A stretch of DNA of 64,000 nt, taken from the NCBI RefSeq assembly GCF_900105865.1, contig NZ_LT629804.1, forward strand, positions 1,116,001 to 1,180,000, written 5' to 3'. Origin of the DNA: Arcanobacterium phocae (lineage in GTDB: Bacteria > Actinomycetota > Actinomycetes > Actinomycetales > Actinomycetaceae). Each line of letters starts with the position of its first letter. The first letter of the stretch is position 1. Shown here one piece after another: positions 35,527 through 44,737 of this stretch. The notes beneath the pieces were generated by a model. It was given only the letters and a program-made list of their open reading frames with translations, was not told the DNA's origin and ran no database searches. The position numbers were made by a program, and so were the translations under genes.

Positions 35527-36306
35527 ATGAATGATGGAATCAAAGTAACTGACCTCAATATTTTTTATGGTGATTTTCTTGCTGTCGAAAACGTCAACGT
35601 GGAGATAGAGGCGCGTTCGATAACCGCCTTGATTGGCCCGTCTGGATGCGGCAAATCAACGTTTTTGCGGTCCCTGAATCGGATGCATGAAGTGATTCCT
35701 GGAGCACACACGAACGGATCTGTCATAATCGACGGGGCAGATATTTATGCGCCCGGGGTAGATCCGGTACGCGTGCGTGAGCACGTAGGTATGGTTTTTC
35801 AGCGTCCTAACCCGTTCCCAACGATGTCTATCCAAGATAACGTGCTTGCCGGTTTGCGGTTGAATAACCGTCGTATGGCGAAAAGCGAGGCTGCCGAGAT
35901 TGTTGAAACCTCGCTACGCGGCGCAAATCTCTGGGAAGAAGTAAAGGATCGCCTGGAACGTCCTGGGTCCTCACTGTCAGGCGGACAGCAGCAACGGTTG
36001 TGTATCGCACGCGCTATTGCGGTCAAGCCTAAAGTGTTGTTAATGGATGAACCGTGTTCTGCGCTTGACCCGATTTCTACGCTGGCTATCGAAGATCTCA
36101 TGCAAGAGCTCCAAAAGGACTACACGATCGTGATTGTGACGCACAATATGCAGCAAGCTGCCCGAGTTTCTCAAAAGACCGGATTTTTCAATATTGAGGG
36201 GACGGGAAAACCGGGGCATCTGGTGGAATATGACGATACTGAACGTATTTTTGCCAACCCGGCTAACAAACAGACCGAAGATTACGTCTCTGGCCGCTTT
36301 GGGTGA
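35527..36306 (+). CDS. pstB: Phosphate ABC transporter ATPase PstB
   Basis: The ATG at 35527 is preferred: GAAGGGA lies about 8 nt upstream and the product (259 residues) has the normal PstB length; in-frame starts at 35512 and 35419 overlap pstA. Motifs: Walker [11 protein letters not shown]-loop VFQRPNPFP, signature [15 protein letters not shown] and Walker [13 protein letters not shown]. The NPFPMS-like stretch after the Q-loop and the tail [10 protein letters not shown] are typical of PstB. It powers PstCA on the cytoplasmic face. Confidence 0.96.
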   Translation: MNDGIKVTDLNIFYGDFLAVENVNVEIEARSITALIGPSGCGKSTFLRSLNRMHEVIPGAHTNGSVIIDGADIYAPGVDPVRVREHVGMVFQRPNPFPTMSIQDNVLAGLRLNNRRMAKSEAAEIVETSLRGANLWEEVKDRLERPGSSLSGGQQQRLCIARAIAVKPKVLLMDEPCSALDPISTLAIEDLMQELQKDYTIVIVTHNMQQAARVSQKTGFFNIEGTGKPGHLVEYDDTERIFANPANKQTEDYVSGRFG

Positions 36307-36313
36307 GGAACAG

Positions 36314-37396
36314 TTAGGAGTGGCGGTGATGGGCGACGACAGCAACTAGGCTTGATGAAGCACACAGTGTCCAAGTAAAGCACAAGAATATCAGTGCGCT
36401 TGTGCCGATGGTTCCTGCGATTGATGATAGGACTGAACCTTGCAAGATAGGGAGCTCGGAGAGCGTTGTCTCGCCCAGTGACATAGTGCCGACTGGGAAG
36501 GTCAGTGCCCACCAGCCGGGTGAGAACGGAATAGTGTTCCGTACTGCTCGCCAGGTTTGATGGATAGCAAATGCGAGCATTGGTACGCCGAGGATCATCA
36601 TGATAATCGCATAGATAATTGCGGTTGTTGTGGCATATGGGTGAATACTGATTCTGAGGAATAGACCGGATGAACCTGAAATGGCTACTGCGGCAGCAGT
36701 TGACTGTCCAACAATACCCAATGGAATCCACGCACTTATTGCATCTTTAAGTGGTAGTGATTGGAAGCGCTTAACTGACCCGTATGCGAGTGCGAAGATG
36801 ATCAACCCATGGACGAGAGCAATGATAAAACACAAAAATGAGAGCGTTAGCATGAAGAACTGCAGTCCAACTGATTCGTACTCTCGTAAGAGTATTGCTC
36901 CAGTAGTTGCAGAAACCATCGGACCGACTACGGCTAATCCCCAAATCGGGGTTGGTTGGCCTAAGTGGCGGAAAAGTGCGTGAGCTAGGAATGAAAAGTT
37001 TGTGACGAGCCCAATAAATGTGCCGATCCACCATAAAAAGGTATCACCGATAATTGCGAATGTGCTCAATCCCCAGCGGGGGCCAATTGCCAACAGGGCC
37101 GCGCCGATAGCTAGGTAGCCCATCGAGACGCTTCCCCAAGCAGGGTCTACCACTGGTAGCAGACGGATGTGGGTATTTCCGTGGAATGTTTTCCATACCC
37201 ATCGAGTAATGTACGTCGCAGTGAACATGACCAGCAAAATAGCGCCGATTAATAGCAAGCCAGTAGCGAGAGGGAGGAACCAAGGATGATCGTCGGCTTT
37301 TCGGCCGATGAGATTTGCGAGGATTGCGGTTCCCATTACTGATGAAAACCATGCTGGCCCCATGGGAGGAATAATAAGTTCGCGTTGAGAATTCAC
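36314..37396 (-). CDS. TDT/SLAC1-family transporter (TehA-like)
   Basis: This 360-residue protein has about ten membrane helices. The start PPMGPAWFSSVMGTAIL and the segment FSPGWWALTFPVGTMSLG are characteristic of the tellurite-resistance/dicarboxylate transporter family, which includes TehA, Mae1 and SLAC1 anion channels and the sulfite pump Ssu1. The substrate cannot be deduced. It is transcribed towards pstB and ends 8 bp from it. The region upstream (37397-37592) is shared with the divergent ECF operon and contains the iron box. Confidence 0.88.
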   Translation of the reverse strand: MNSQRELIIPPMGPAWFSSVMGTAILANLIGRKADDHPWFLPLATGLLLIGAILLVMFTATYITRWVWKTFHGNTHIRLLPVVDPAWGSVSMGYLAIGAALLAIGPRWGLSTFAIIGDTFLWWIGTFIGLVTNFSFLAHALFRHLGQPTPIWGLAVVGPMVSATTGAILLREYESVGLQFFMLTLSFLCFIIALVHGLIIFALAYGSVKRFQSLPLKDAISAWIPLGIVGQSTAAAVAISGSSGLFLRISIHPYATTTAIIYAIIMMILGVPMLAFAIHQTWRAVRNTIPFSPGWWALTFPVGTMSLGETTLSELPILQGSVLSSIAGTIGTSALIFLCFTWTLCASSSLVAVVAHHRHS

Positions 37397-37541
37397 TGTT
37401 GTAATTTTCCGCTCCTCGGCTTCGAAATTCCACTAAGGGATTATCGGATAGGTCATAGCTGTTCCTGATTGGGAAGAAGGAACATAAGTGGTATTGGCGT
37501 AGCAGGGTAACCGATTGAATAATAAAGAATAGTATTCACTG

Positions 37542-37560
37542 TTAGGGTGTGCTAACCTAA
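37542..37560. promoter_or_regulatory. DtxR/IdeR-type iron box
   Basis: TTAGGGTGTGCTAACCTAA matches the 19-bp DtxR consensus TTAGGTTAGSCTAACCTAA at about 16 positions, with the right half-site perfect. It lies 32 bp before the start codon of the first ECF gene. Iron-dependent repression of this operon is a well-founded inference. Confidence 0.65.
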
Positions 37561-37592
37561 TTCCGAACGTCATTCAGTATGAAAGGTTTGTT

Positions 37593-38213
37593 ATGTCTAA
37601 CCAAGAATTGCCAGAACTACGCACTCGTTCCACATCAGGCACAAATGCTCAAAAAATTGTTTACACCGGCGTGTTCACAGCTATCTATTTCGTTGTTTTC
37701 TTCGCCATCGGCATGCTGGGGTTCTTTGGCCCACAATTCATGTTCGTGAGCGCACCATTAGCACTTCTAATCGAAGGTACAGTGATCGTTTTGATGTTGA
37801 ATAAAATCCGGTCATTTGGCGCTTTAACTATTTTGGGCATCATCATTGGCTTATTAATGATGCTCACTGGCCATGCGTGGACAACCTTAGCATTCACTGT
37901 TGTTGCATCTTTCCTTGCGGATCTTGTTGCCAAGTCAGGCAATTACACCGATGAAAAGAAGAACATCTTTGCTTATACGGTTCTCCAGCAGTGGTATATC
38001 GGTGCCTGGTTGCCGATTTTCTACGCTGCAGATGCCTATTTTGCTGACATCGCTGTCCAAATGGGGCAAGAATATGCCGATCATATGCAGGCAATTTTCA
38101 CTCCAAATATCATCATTATCTTCACCATCGTGAACTTCTTCGTCGCCCTTATCGGCGGCTGGGTAGGAACAAAAATTCTGCGGAAAAATTTCGCCAAAGC
38201 TGGCATCGCCTAA
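37593..38213 (+). CDS. ECF transporter substrate-binding (S) component, MptD-like
   Basis: This 206-residue protein has about six membrane helices after a polar N-terminus. Features include VYTGVFTAIYFVVFF, the GPQFMFVSAPLALLIEG loop and a C-terminal helix VNFFVALIGGWVGTKIL. It resembles the MptD group of putative S components, found with siderophore-type loci. It would bind the substrate in the membrane and dock with the T and A components encoded next. AAAGG lies about 7 nt before the ATG. The DtxR box directly upstream suggests an iron-related substrate, which the sequence alone cannot prove. Confidence 0.75.
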   Translation: MSNQELPELRTRSTSGTNAQKIVYTGVFTAIYFVVFFAIGMLGFFGPQFMFVSAPLALLIEGTVIVLMLNKIRSFGALTILGIIIGLLMMLTGHAWTTLAFTVVASFLADLVAKSGNYTDEKKNIFAYTVLQQWYIGAWLPIFYAADAYFADIAVQMGQEYADHMQAIFTPNIIIIFTIVNFFVALIGGWVGTKILRKNFAKAGIA

Positions 38214-38221
38214 AAAGTGAG

Positions 38222-39016
38222 ATGACGTTGAACGCTGTGAACGTACCGGATCAGATGTGTACCTCGTGGAAACCGATTCGCTATTTTAAAAATGATCCGC
38301 GCACAACTCTGCTAGTCGTTTTAGCCATAAACATCACCGTCATTGGTGGAGCTAGCGCTCCTGTTTTACTCATGGCAACTGCCATAGTCGGAATTCTTTT
38401 TGCTTCGGTTGGGACGCTTAAAGGTGTTATCAGGTTCGTGGCTTTAGAGAGTGGATTTCTTCTGTTCACCTACTACGGTGCGTCGTTAGGAACTAACGGA
38501 TTTGTTGCCTTCTTGATAGGTATCAGCTTTTGGATGTCTCGTTTTATCTTGACTGCAACGATAGGTATTTATGCTATCTACTCCATCAGCACGTCTGAAC
38601 TGGGGGCGGCACTGCGTGCACTATATTTGCCGGCAAGCTTTGTTTCGGCGATCCTCGTGATGCTACGTTTCATTCCAACAATACTTGCCGAGTTCAAAGC
38701 CATCCAAGAAGCAATGAAACTGCGTGGAATAAACCTTGTAGGTGCAGACGTCATTCGTCACCCAACACAAACGGTGCAATATTTAATTGTTCCGTTGCTG
38801 GCAGGAGTCGTCCGAATCGCAGACGATCTCACTGCCTCGGCAGTGATCCGAGGCCTAGGGTCTAACGAGCGGCCACTGCCGTTATACGCAACTCGATTTC
38901 GGCCAGCAGATGCACTTATTTTATTCGTCACTATGAGCTATGTTCTGATGCGGTTTTGGAATCCAACTGGTGAAGAACTACTCGGTTTTGCCCATATTCC
39001 AGGATTGATACGATGA
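38222..39016 (+). CDS. ECF transporter transmembrane (T) component
   Basis: This 264-residue protein has four to five membrane helices and the two cytoplasmic coupling motifs with Ala-Arg-Gly character: IQEAMKLRGIN and ADDLTASAVIRGLGS. Those grip the ATPase pair. The gene begins 8 bp after the S-component stop and ends in an ATGA overlap with the ATPase gene. The CbiQ/EcfT family assignment is clear. Confidence 0.88.
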   Translation: MTLNAVNVPDQMCTSWKPIRYFKNDPRTTLLVVLAINITVIGGASAPVLLMATAIVGILFASVGTLKGVIRFVALESGFLLFTYYGASLGTNGFVAFLIGISFWMSRFILTATIGIYAIYSISTSELGAALRALYLPASFVSAILVMLRFIPTILAEFKAIQEAMKLRGINLVGADVIRHPTQTVQYLIVPLLAGVVRIADDLTASAVIRGLGSNERPLPLYATRFRPADALILFVTMSYVLMRFWNPTGEELLGFAHIPGLIR

Positions 39017-40503
39017 CTAAGCACGCTAACGGGGAAGTTAATTTTGATGACGTTTGCTTTGCCTACCCGGCTCCGCAAGGGCAGCAACCGTCGTTCGTCT
39101 TCCAACATGTGAACCTCCATATACCAGCGGGAAGTTGCACTCTATTTTGCGGACCGTCAGGAAGCGGAAAATCCACTGCGTTGAAAATGATCAACGGCCT
39201 CATCCCGCAGCTCCAGCCAGGGCATATGGGTGGAAGCGTGACGGTTAGTGGACATAAAGTGGACGACGTCGATCTGACAGATATCGGAAAAACAAGCGCC
39301 ACTGTGTTCCAAAATCCCCGGACACAGTTTTTTACCGGACACGTTCTGGCTGAAATTGCATATGCAGGTGAAAACTACCGTGTGCCGTCGGAACAACTGT
39401 GGGATAGATGCATCGATGCTGCACAAGAAACTGGCACCTATCATTTGTTGGAACGAAGCTTGCATACGTTGTCTGGCGGGCAGCTTCAGTCTGTAGCCCA
39501 AGCGAGCGGTTTAGCCGCCATGGTTCCGGTTTTGCTTTTTGACGAACCGACGTCGAACCTAAGCCCGGAAGCGATTGATAATTTTTCGACTGTGCTCCGC
39601 CGTCAAAAAGCGGCTGGAAAAACCATTATTATTGCTGAACACCGGTTATATTTTCTGCGCGATCTCGTGGACCAAGTGGTCTATTTTAACCCTGGTTCTG
39701 ATCCGGAAATTATTGATGGACCAACGTTTTTTGCTTTCGACGACGCCGAACGCCGTCGTCGTGGATTGCGTGTTTTGGATCTGCCTCAAAGTACTGGGAT
39801 TCCATATATCGAAGCTGTCAGCCAGCGAGTTAACCAACCGCCGATCACCGCTGGGGTATCGTTGCGCAATCTCAACTTTTCTTACCCGGGCCATGAGGTT
39901 TTGCATGATTTTAGTGTTGATCTTCCCGCCGGCAAAATAACGGCGTTAACTGGCGCTAACGGTGCCGGAAAAACAACGTTAGCGCGGTTGCTGTGTGGGC
40001 TACTTAAACCGCAATCTGGCACAATCTATGTCGATGGGAAAGCGCGTTCGCCTCGGGCGTTGTCGTCACTTAGCTCCATTGTTATGCAAGATGTCCATCG
40101 GCAGCTCTTTGCCGATAGTGTCATGAGAGAAGTGACGTTAGGGACTGATGCCGACGTCGAAGTGGAGAACTTACTAGAACAACTGGGGTTGCTATCGTCC
40201 CAACACCGTCACCCTTTAAGTCTATCTGGTGGTCAAAAACAGCGTCTTGTTATTGCGGCTGCGCTAGCAACTAAACGGCGTCTTGTCATTTTCGATGAGC
40301 CAACATCGGGTGTTGACTACCGTCAGCTCCAAGCAATTAGTTCACTTTTTCGTCAGCTTGCTGATTGCGGGCACATCATTGTGGTTATTACCCATGACAA
40401 AGAACTTCTAGCCTCGTGCGCCGATCGGATCCTTCATCTGGCCCCTTTCACGCACCCCACTACGTCAAAACTCAACCTTACGGAAGAATGTTATGAACGA
40501 TAA
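39013..40503 (+). CDS. ECF transporter ATPase, two fused ABC domains
   Basis: This 496-residue protein fuses both A subunits. Domain 1 has Walker A GPSGSGKST, signature LSGGQLQSVAQAS and Walker B LLFDEPTSNL; domain 2 (from about 290) has Walker A GANGAGKTT, signature LSGGQKQRLVIAAAL and Walker B VIFDEPTSGVD. Both sites look able to hydrolyse ATP. It overlaps ecfT by ATGA and the next ABC gene by 11 bp. Together with the S and T proteins it makes a complete importer. Confidence 0.9.
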   Translation: MTKHANGEVNFDDVCFAYPAPQGQQPSFVFQHVNLHIPAGSCTLFCGPSGSGKSTALKMINGLIPQLQPGHMGGSVTVSGHKVDDVDLTDIGKTSATVFQNPRTQFFTGHVLAEIAYAGENYRVPSEQLWDRCIDAAQETGTYHLLERSLHTLSGGQLQSVAQASGLAAMVPVLLFDEPTSNLSPEAIDNFSTVLRRQKAAGKTIIIAEHRLYFLRDLVDQVVYFNPGSDPEIIDGPTFFAFDDAERRRRGLRVLDLPQSTGIPYIEAVSQRVNQPPITAGVSLRNLNFSYPGHEVLHDFSVDLPAGKITALTGANGAGKTTLARLLCGLLKPQSGTIYVDGKARSPRALSSLSSIVMQDVHRQLFADSVMREVTLGTDADVEVENLLEQLGLLSSQHRHPLSLSGGQKQRLVIAAALATKRRLVIFDEPTSGVDYRQLQAISSLFRQLADCGHIIVVITHDKELLASCADRILHLAPFTHPTTSKLNLTEECYER

Positions 40504-42283
40504 TCCCGAAATTACCAATAAAGAAAAAGATAAAGCAGGACGGGTAGCTTTTAAAGATCTCCTGAAACCGATATCTGGACGCATCCTGCTGGCCCGGATA
40601 CTTGCCGTGACCTCAGCGCTACTTTCGGTTGGCCCATACATTGTTTTGGTACAGCTCTCTGGCATACTTTTAGAAGCATGGCAGCGCAGCACTAGCCCGG
40701 ATCCAGAAAAAGTAAGAAACGCCTTGATGCTCCTCATCTGGCTTTTCCTAACAAGACTCTTCCTATATGTCTTGGCATTAGCCGTCACACATTTTGCTGA
40801 TATGCATCTGCGCCGAATCTTACAAGATCAGATTGCCGAACGTATCGCGCGCGCACCATTATCGTGGTTTACCAAAACTAACTCTGGTTTAGTGCGTAAA
40901 GCTATCCAAGACGATACTGCCGATGTTCACACCGTGGTTGCACACGCTCCAGTTGATAACACTGTGGCTATTATTAGTCCTATTGCGCTGTTGGCTTACG
41001 CGTTCTATCTTAACTGGTTATTGGGCTTTATCGCCATTGCCACGATCCCGTTCTACTTTGGTGCGATGGCATACATGATGCGAGATATGGGCGAAAAAAC
41101 TGCTGAGATGGATACTCGGCTAGGCTATGTTTCGGCAACGATGGTTGAGTTTATTACCGGCATTGCGGTAGTAAAGGCTTTTGGACGTACCGGCAAAGCC
41201 CATGAGCGTTACCGGTGTGCTACCGAAGAGTTCCATCGTTTTTATTTGGCTTGGTGCGGTCCGTTACTACGGATGTCGGCATTAGCATATTCGGCGATTT
41301 CAACTTCTGTTTTGCTTCTAACGAATCTCGGATTGGGGGCGTTGGCTGTTTATTATGGCTATGCTCGGGCTACCGACGTCATCCCCACAGCGATTATTGC
41401 ATTGATGATTCCGCAGTCCATCGAAGTTTTAGCTAATATGACGTGGTCAATTCAGATGGCTGGCGCGGCTGCGTTGCGTATTCAAAATATATTAAATATC
41501 CCGCAGATCTCCCAATCGTCTGATCTCCAAGGGGTCGATCGTGACACAACCGTGCCAGAAGAAGTCGTTTTCGACCATGTATCGTTTAGCTATGGTGATA
41601 ATCTCGCCGTTGACGATGTCTCATTGACGCTCAAGCCAGGAAGCGTCACCGCACTTATTGGTCCGTCAGGTGGCGGAAAGTCGACGTTGGCAACTCTGTT
41701 AGCTCGGTTCTCTGACCCGGACAGCGGAGCAATTTCGATTGGTGGGACAGATATTAGGCAATGGCCAGATACGCAACTGTACCGATACGTCAGTTTTGTT
41801 TTGCAAGATCCGCAAATACTTCGGCTGTCGATTCGCGATAATGTGCGGTTGGGATGCCCGCAGGCGGACGATGAAGCAATCTGGCAGGCCCTGCAAGATG
41901 CTCAGATTGCTGATGAGATTGCCGCTTTGCCTCGTGGCTTGGACACTGTTTACGGAGTTGACACCTATCTGTCCGGCGGGCAATGTCAACGATTATCTAT
42001 CGCCCGTGCCTTGTTGATTGATGCCCCAATTCTTATTTTGGATGAAGCAACTGCATTTACTGATCCGGAATCTGAAGCACTTATTCAAACAGCTTTAACT
42101 CGCCTTATCAAAGCTCGGAAAGGTGGAAGAACAGTTCTTGCAATTGCCCATCGTCCGGCATCGGTACAGGGAGTGGATCAAGTAGCGATTTTAGAACAAG
42201 GACGGTTGAGCGCAGTGGGCACGCCAGATGAAGTGAATGAACATCCTCTCTATGCAGCTCTGTGGGAAGGAACGAACGCATGA
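40493..42283 (+). CDS. Exporter-fold ABC half-transporter 1 (IrtA/YbtP-like)
   Basis: This 596-residue protein has an N-terminal six-helix membrane domain (about 30-320) and a C-terminal ATPase with Walker A GPSGGGKST, signature LSGGQCQRLSIARAL and Walker B LILDEATAFTD. Its Phe at the D-loop region (ATAFTD where ATSALD is usual) matches the YbtP/IrtA subgroup, exporter-fold proteins that import ferric siderophores. It overlaps the next half-transporter by ATGA, so a heterodimer is likely. A general lipid or drug exporter cannot be excluded. Confidence 0.82.
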   Translation: MNDNPEITNKEKDKAGRVAFKDLLKPISGRILLARILAVTSALLSVGPYIVLVQLSGILLEAWQRSTSPDPEKVRNALMLLIWLFLTRLFLYVLALAVTHFADMHLRRILQDQIAERIARAPLSWFTKTNSGLVRKAIQDDTADVHTVVAHAPVDNTVAIISPIALLAYAFYLNWLLGFIAIATIPFYFGAMAYMMRDMGEKTAEMDTRLGYVSATMVEFITGIAVVKAFGRTGKAHERYRCATEEFHRFYLAWCGPLLRMSALAYSAISTSVLLLTNLGLGALAVYYGYARATDVIPTAIIALMIPQSIEVLANMTWSIQMAGAAALRIQNILNIPQISQSSDLQGVDRDTTVPEEVVFDHVSFSYGDNLAVDDVSLTLKPGSVTALIGPSGGGKSTLATLLARFSDPDSGAISIGGTDIRQWPDTQLYRYVSFVLQDPQILRLSIRDNVRLGCPQADDEAIWQALQDAQIADEIAALPRGLDTVYGVDTYLSGGQCQRLSIARALLIDAPILILDEATAFTDPESEALIQTALTRLIKARKGGRTVLAIAHRPASVQGVDQVAILEQGRLSAVGTPDEVNEHPLYAALWEGTNA

Positions 42284-44034
42284 AAACGGTATCACGAGGG
42301 ATTACCCAACAGATATTTCGATTGTTAAGCTCTCAAGGTCAAAAACAGCTTCGATCCGTATTTATCCTTGCTGCTATTTCTGGCGTCATTCGTGGTCTGG
42401 CTCTGTCTGCTTTCTTACCTGCAGCCACTGCGCTGGTAAAGAATGAGAATGTGTGGGGCTTGTCTATCGTCGGTTGGCTCTGTGTTTTGCTCTGTTTGGG
42501 AATAACATCGGCAATCTTAGAGTATGTACTTGCGATGGCAAACTATTCGGTAGCTTTGGATTCCATGGTGAGTTTGCATAAGCAAATAGGTGATCAAGTG
42601 GCTCGGCTGCCACTTGGCTATTTCACCTCCGAGACTGCCGGCAAGTTTTCCCGGTTGGTTTCGAAACAGATGCTGATGCTCGGTGAGTCGTTCGCCCACT
42701 TTTTAGCTCCGATGATCATGAACACGTTTACTATGCTTGTGCTTCTAGTCGGATGCTGGATCTGGTCGCCGTCGATGGGCATGCTTTTAACGATAAGCGT
42801 CCCGGTCATGTTATTAGCAGTTTGGGCATCCCAACGGTGTAAAGAACATGATGACAAGTTAACCACCCCGCCGTCGCAAGAGCTATCGGCACGGCTGGTG
42901 GAATTTGCTCAAAACCAACCAATTTTGCGAGCTTGTGGGCAGGCGAGTTCGTTCGAGCCGCTCATTTCAGCAACAAAGGCGACCGAAAAGGCGGGCATTC
43001 GTGGCCTGTGGTGGGGTGTGTTAGGAAATGTCATTGTTGGTACTGCAACGCAGTTCGTTGCAGTGTTCGCGATGATCATTGCCGTCAGCGTTACTTTTGG
43101 CTTTAGCGATCCGATTGCAACCATTGTGTTTATTGGAATTATGCTTCGCTTCACTACCATGTTGTCTGAGATTGGTTCGTTAGGGATGGCACTAGAAGGA
43201 TCGAGGCCGCTGTTATCACAGATTGACGAGCTACTTGATGAGCCGGTTTTAACTGACCCAATTTCGCCAAAGTCAGTTGAACGTCCAGGGGCAGTAGAGC
43301 TACAAGACGTGCATTTTGGCTATACTCCGGAGGCATCCGTACTCAATGGTGTCAGCATCCAGTTTGCACCTCAATCGTTCACTGCTATCGTAGGCCCTTC
43401 TGGTTGTGGAAAAACAACAGTAGCGCGTCTTATTGCGCGATTCTATGAAGTTGAACAAGGCTCAGTTCTCGTTGGCGGCGTTCCAGTGAAAGAACAACGT
43501 GTAGCGGATCTCATGGAGCAAATCGCTTGGGTATTCCAAGATGTTTACCTCTACGATGACACTCTTGAAGCAAATATTAGAGTTGGCAATCCGAACGCCA
43601 CTGAGGAACAGATTCGCCATGCAGCGGACCTGGCCGGGGTAACAGAGATCGTTAAACGGCTGCCTGATGGCTGGAACACAAAAGTTGGTGAAGGCGGACG
43701 TGCATTGTCTGGTGGTGAGCGCCAGCGGGTATCGATTGCTCGGGCTATCGTCAAAGACGCACCGATTGTTTTGTTTGACGAGGCGACTAGTGCTTTAGAT
43801 CCGGCAAATGAGAATCATGTTGTTCAGTCGCTGAATTATTTGCGTGAGCGGGCTACACTTATCGTTATTGCACATAAGTTATCTACAATCCAAACAGCAG
43901 ATCAGATTGTAGTCTTAGATTCTCGCGGACGAGTTGCTCAACAAGGTACGCACCAAGAACTTCTTGAAAAAGACGGAACGTATCGGGAGTTTTGGGAGCT
44001 TCGTCAAGCAGCTAAAGGATGGTCGTTGACATAA
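42280..44034 (+). CDS. Exporter-fold ABC half-transporter 2 (IrtB/YbtQ-like)
   Basis: This 584-residue protein starts in an ATGA overlap; the in-frame start at 42262 is less likely because GGAAGG lies about 9 nt before 42280. It has six membrane helices and an ATPase with Walker A GPSGCGKTT, signature LSGGERQRVSIARAI and Walker B VLFDEATSALD. It is the natural partner of the upstream half-transporter. Neighbouring ECF genes and the iron box make iron-siderophore import the leading hypothesis. Both nucleotide-binding sites look intact. Confidence 0.82.
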   Translation: MKTVSRGITQQIFRLLSSQGQKQLRSVFILAAISGVIRGLALSAFLPAATALVKNENVWGLSIVGWLCVLLCLGITSAILEYVLAMANYSVALDSMVSLHKQIGDQVARLPLGYFTSETAGKFSRLVSKQMLMLGESFAHFLAPMIMNTFTMLVLLVGCWIWSPSMGMLLTISVPVMLLAVWASQRCKEHDDKLTTPPSQELSARLVEFAQNQPILRACGQASSFEPLISATKATEKAGIRGLWWGVLGNVIVGTATQFVAVFAMIIAVSVTFGFSDPIATIVFIGIMLRFTTMLSEIGSLGMALEGSRPLLSQIDELLDEPVLTDPISPKSVERPGAVELQDVHFGYTPEASVLNGVSIQFAPQSFTAIVGPSGCGKTTVARLIARFYEVEQGSVLVGGVPVKEQRVADLMEQIAWVFQDVYLYDDTLEANIRVGNPNATEEQIRHAADLAGVTEIVKRLPDGWNTKVGEGGRALSGGERQRVSIARAIVKDAPIVLFDEATSALDPANENHVVQSLNYLRERATLIVIAHKLSTIQTADQIVVLDSRGRVAQQGTHQELLEKDGTYREFWELRQAAKGWSLT

Positions 44035-44708
44035 TGCGTATGCGCCTGGGGCATAAAACTGGTCCAAAACCGAAGTTCACCGCAGAACAAGTGATCGATG
44101 CAGTGCTACGAATTGGTTTAGACAAGTTCACTATGTCCCAGGTGGCACACGAAGTTGGGGTAGGCGCTCCTAGCCTGTATCGCCTCTATAATTCTCGTGA
44201 CGATCTGGTCGCGGCTTGTTTAGAGGAGATTGCTCGACGTCGCCCTTGGGTAGCCCCGCAATCAAGTTGCCCAGACATGTTTCGGGCGTGGGCGCGATAC
44301 TGCTGGGACTTGTGCGAAGCGTTTCCAGGATTTGCTCTCACGCTTTACACATATCCATTTCCACAAGTGAATTTTATGAAATCAGTGCCGTCAATAGTTG
44401 AGGATTTTACCGCTGCTGGACTGTCTAAAGACATAGTTCTATTCGCACTAGATTTCATTGGTGACACTGCTATCACAATTCATTTGGGAGTAAGTGCCTA
44501 TCGGGTTGATCCTCAAGACACCGAGCGGCAAGCGCTTGTTCGACGTAACCTTGAGTTATCCAATCAACAATTGGGGACCGATCTGTCAGCACTGCTTTAT
44601 AGTGCCGACACATACCGGGACTTGGTTGAGCCAAAAATTGAATTTATCATCGCGGCTTTGCAAGCCGGAATACGGCCTCCTGCGCATGGCTTTGGTCAGT
44701 TAACATAG
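44034..44708 (+). CDS. TetR-family transcriptional regulator
   Basis: A helix-turn-helix lies near the N-terminus: FTMSQVAHEVGVGAPSLYRLYNSRDDLV. The C-terminal ligand domain contains FPGFALTLYTYP and a long helical tail. I chose the ATG at 44034, which overlaps the upstream stop as TAATG; an ATG at 44019 and another at 44040 are also possible. It is the fifth of six co-directional genes and probably regulates this operon or the MFS gene. Its ligand is not known. Confidence 0.85.
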   Translation: MRMRLGHKTGPKPKFTAEQVIDAVLRIGLDKFTMSQVAHEVGVGAPSLYRLYNSRDDLVAACLEEIARRRPWVAPQSSCPDMFRAWARYCWDLCEAFPGFALTLYTYPFPQVNFMKSVPSIVEDFTAAGLSKDIVLFALDFIGDTAITIHLGVSAYRVDPQDTERQALVRRNLELSNQQLGTDLSALLYSADTYRDLVEPKIEFIIAALQAGIRPPAHGFGQLT

Positions 44709-44737
44709 GGCCGTAATTAACTAGTAGAGATAAAACC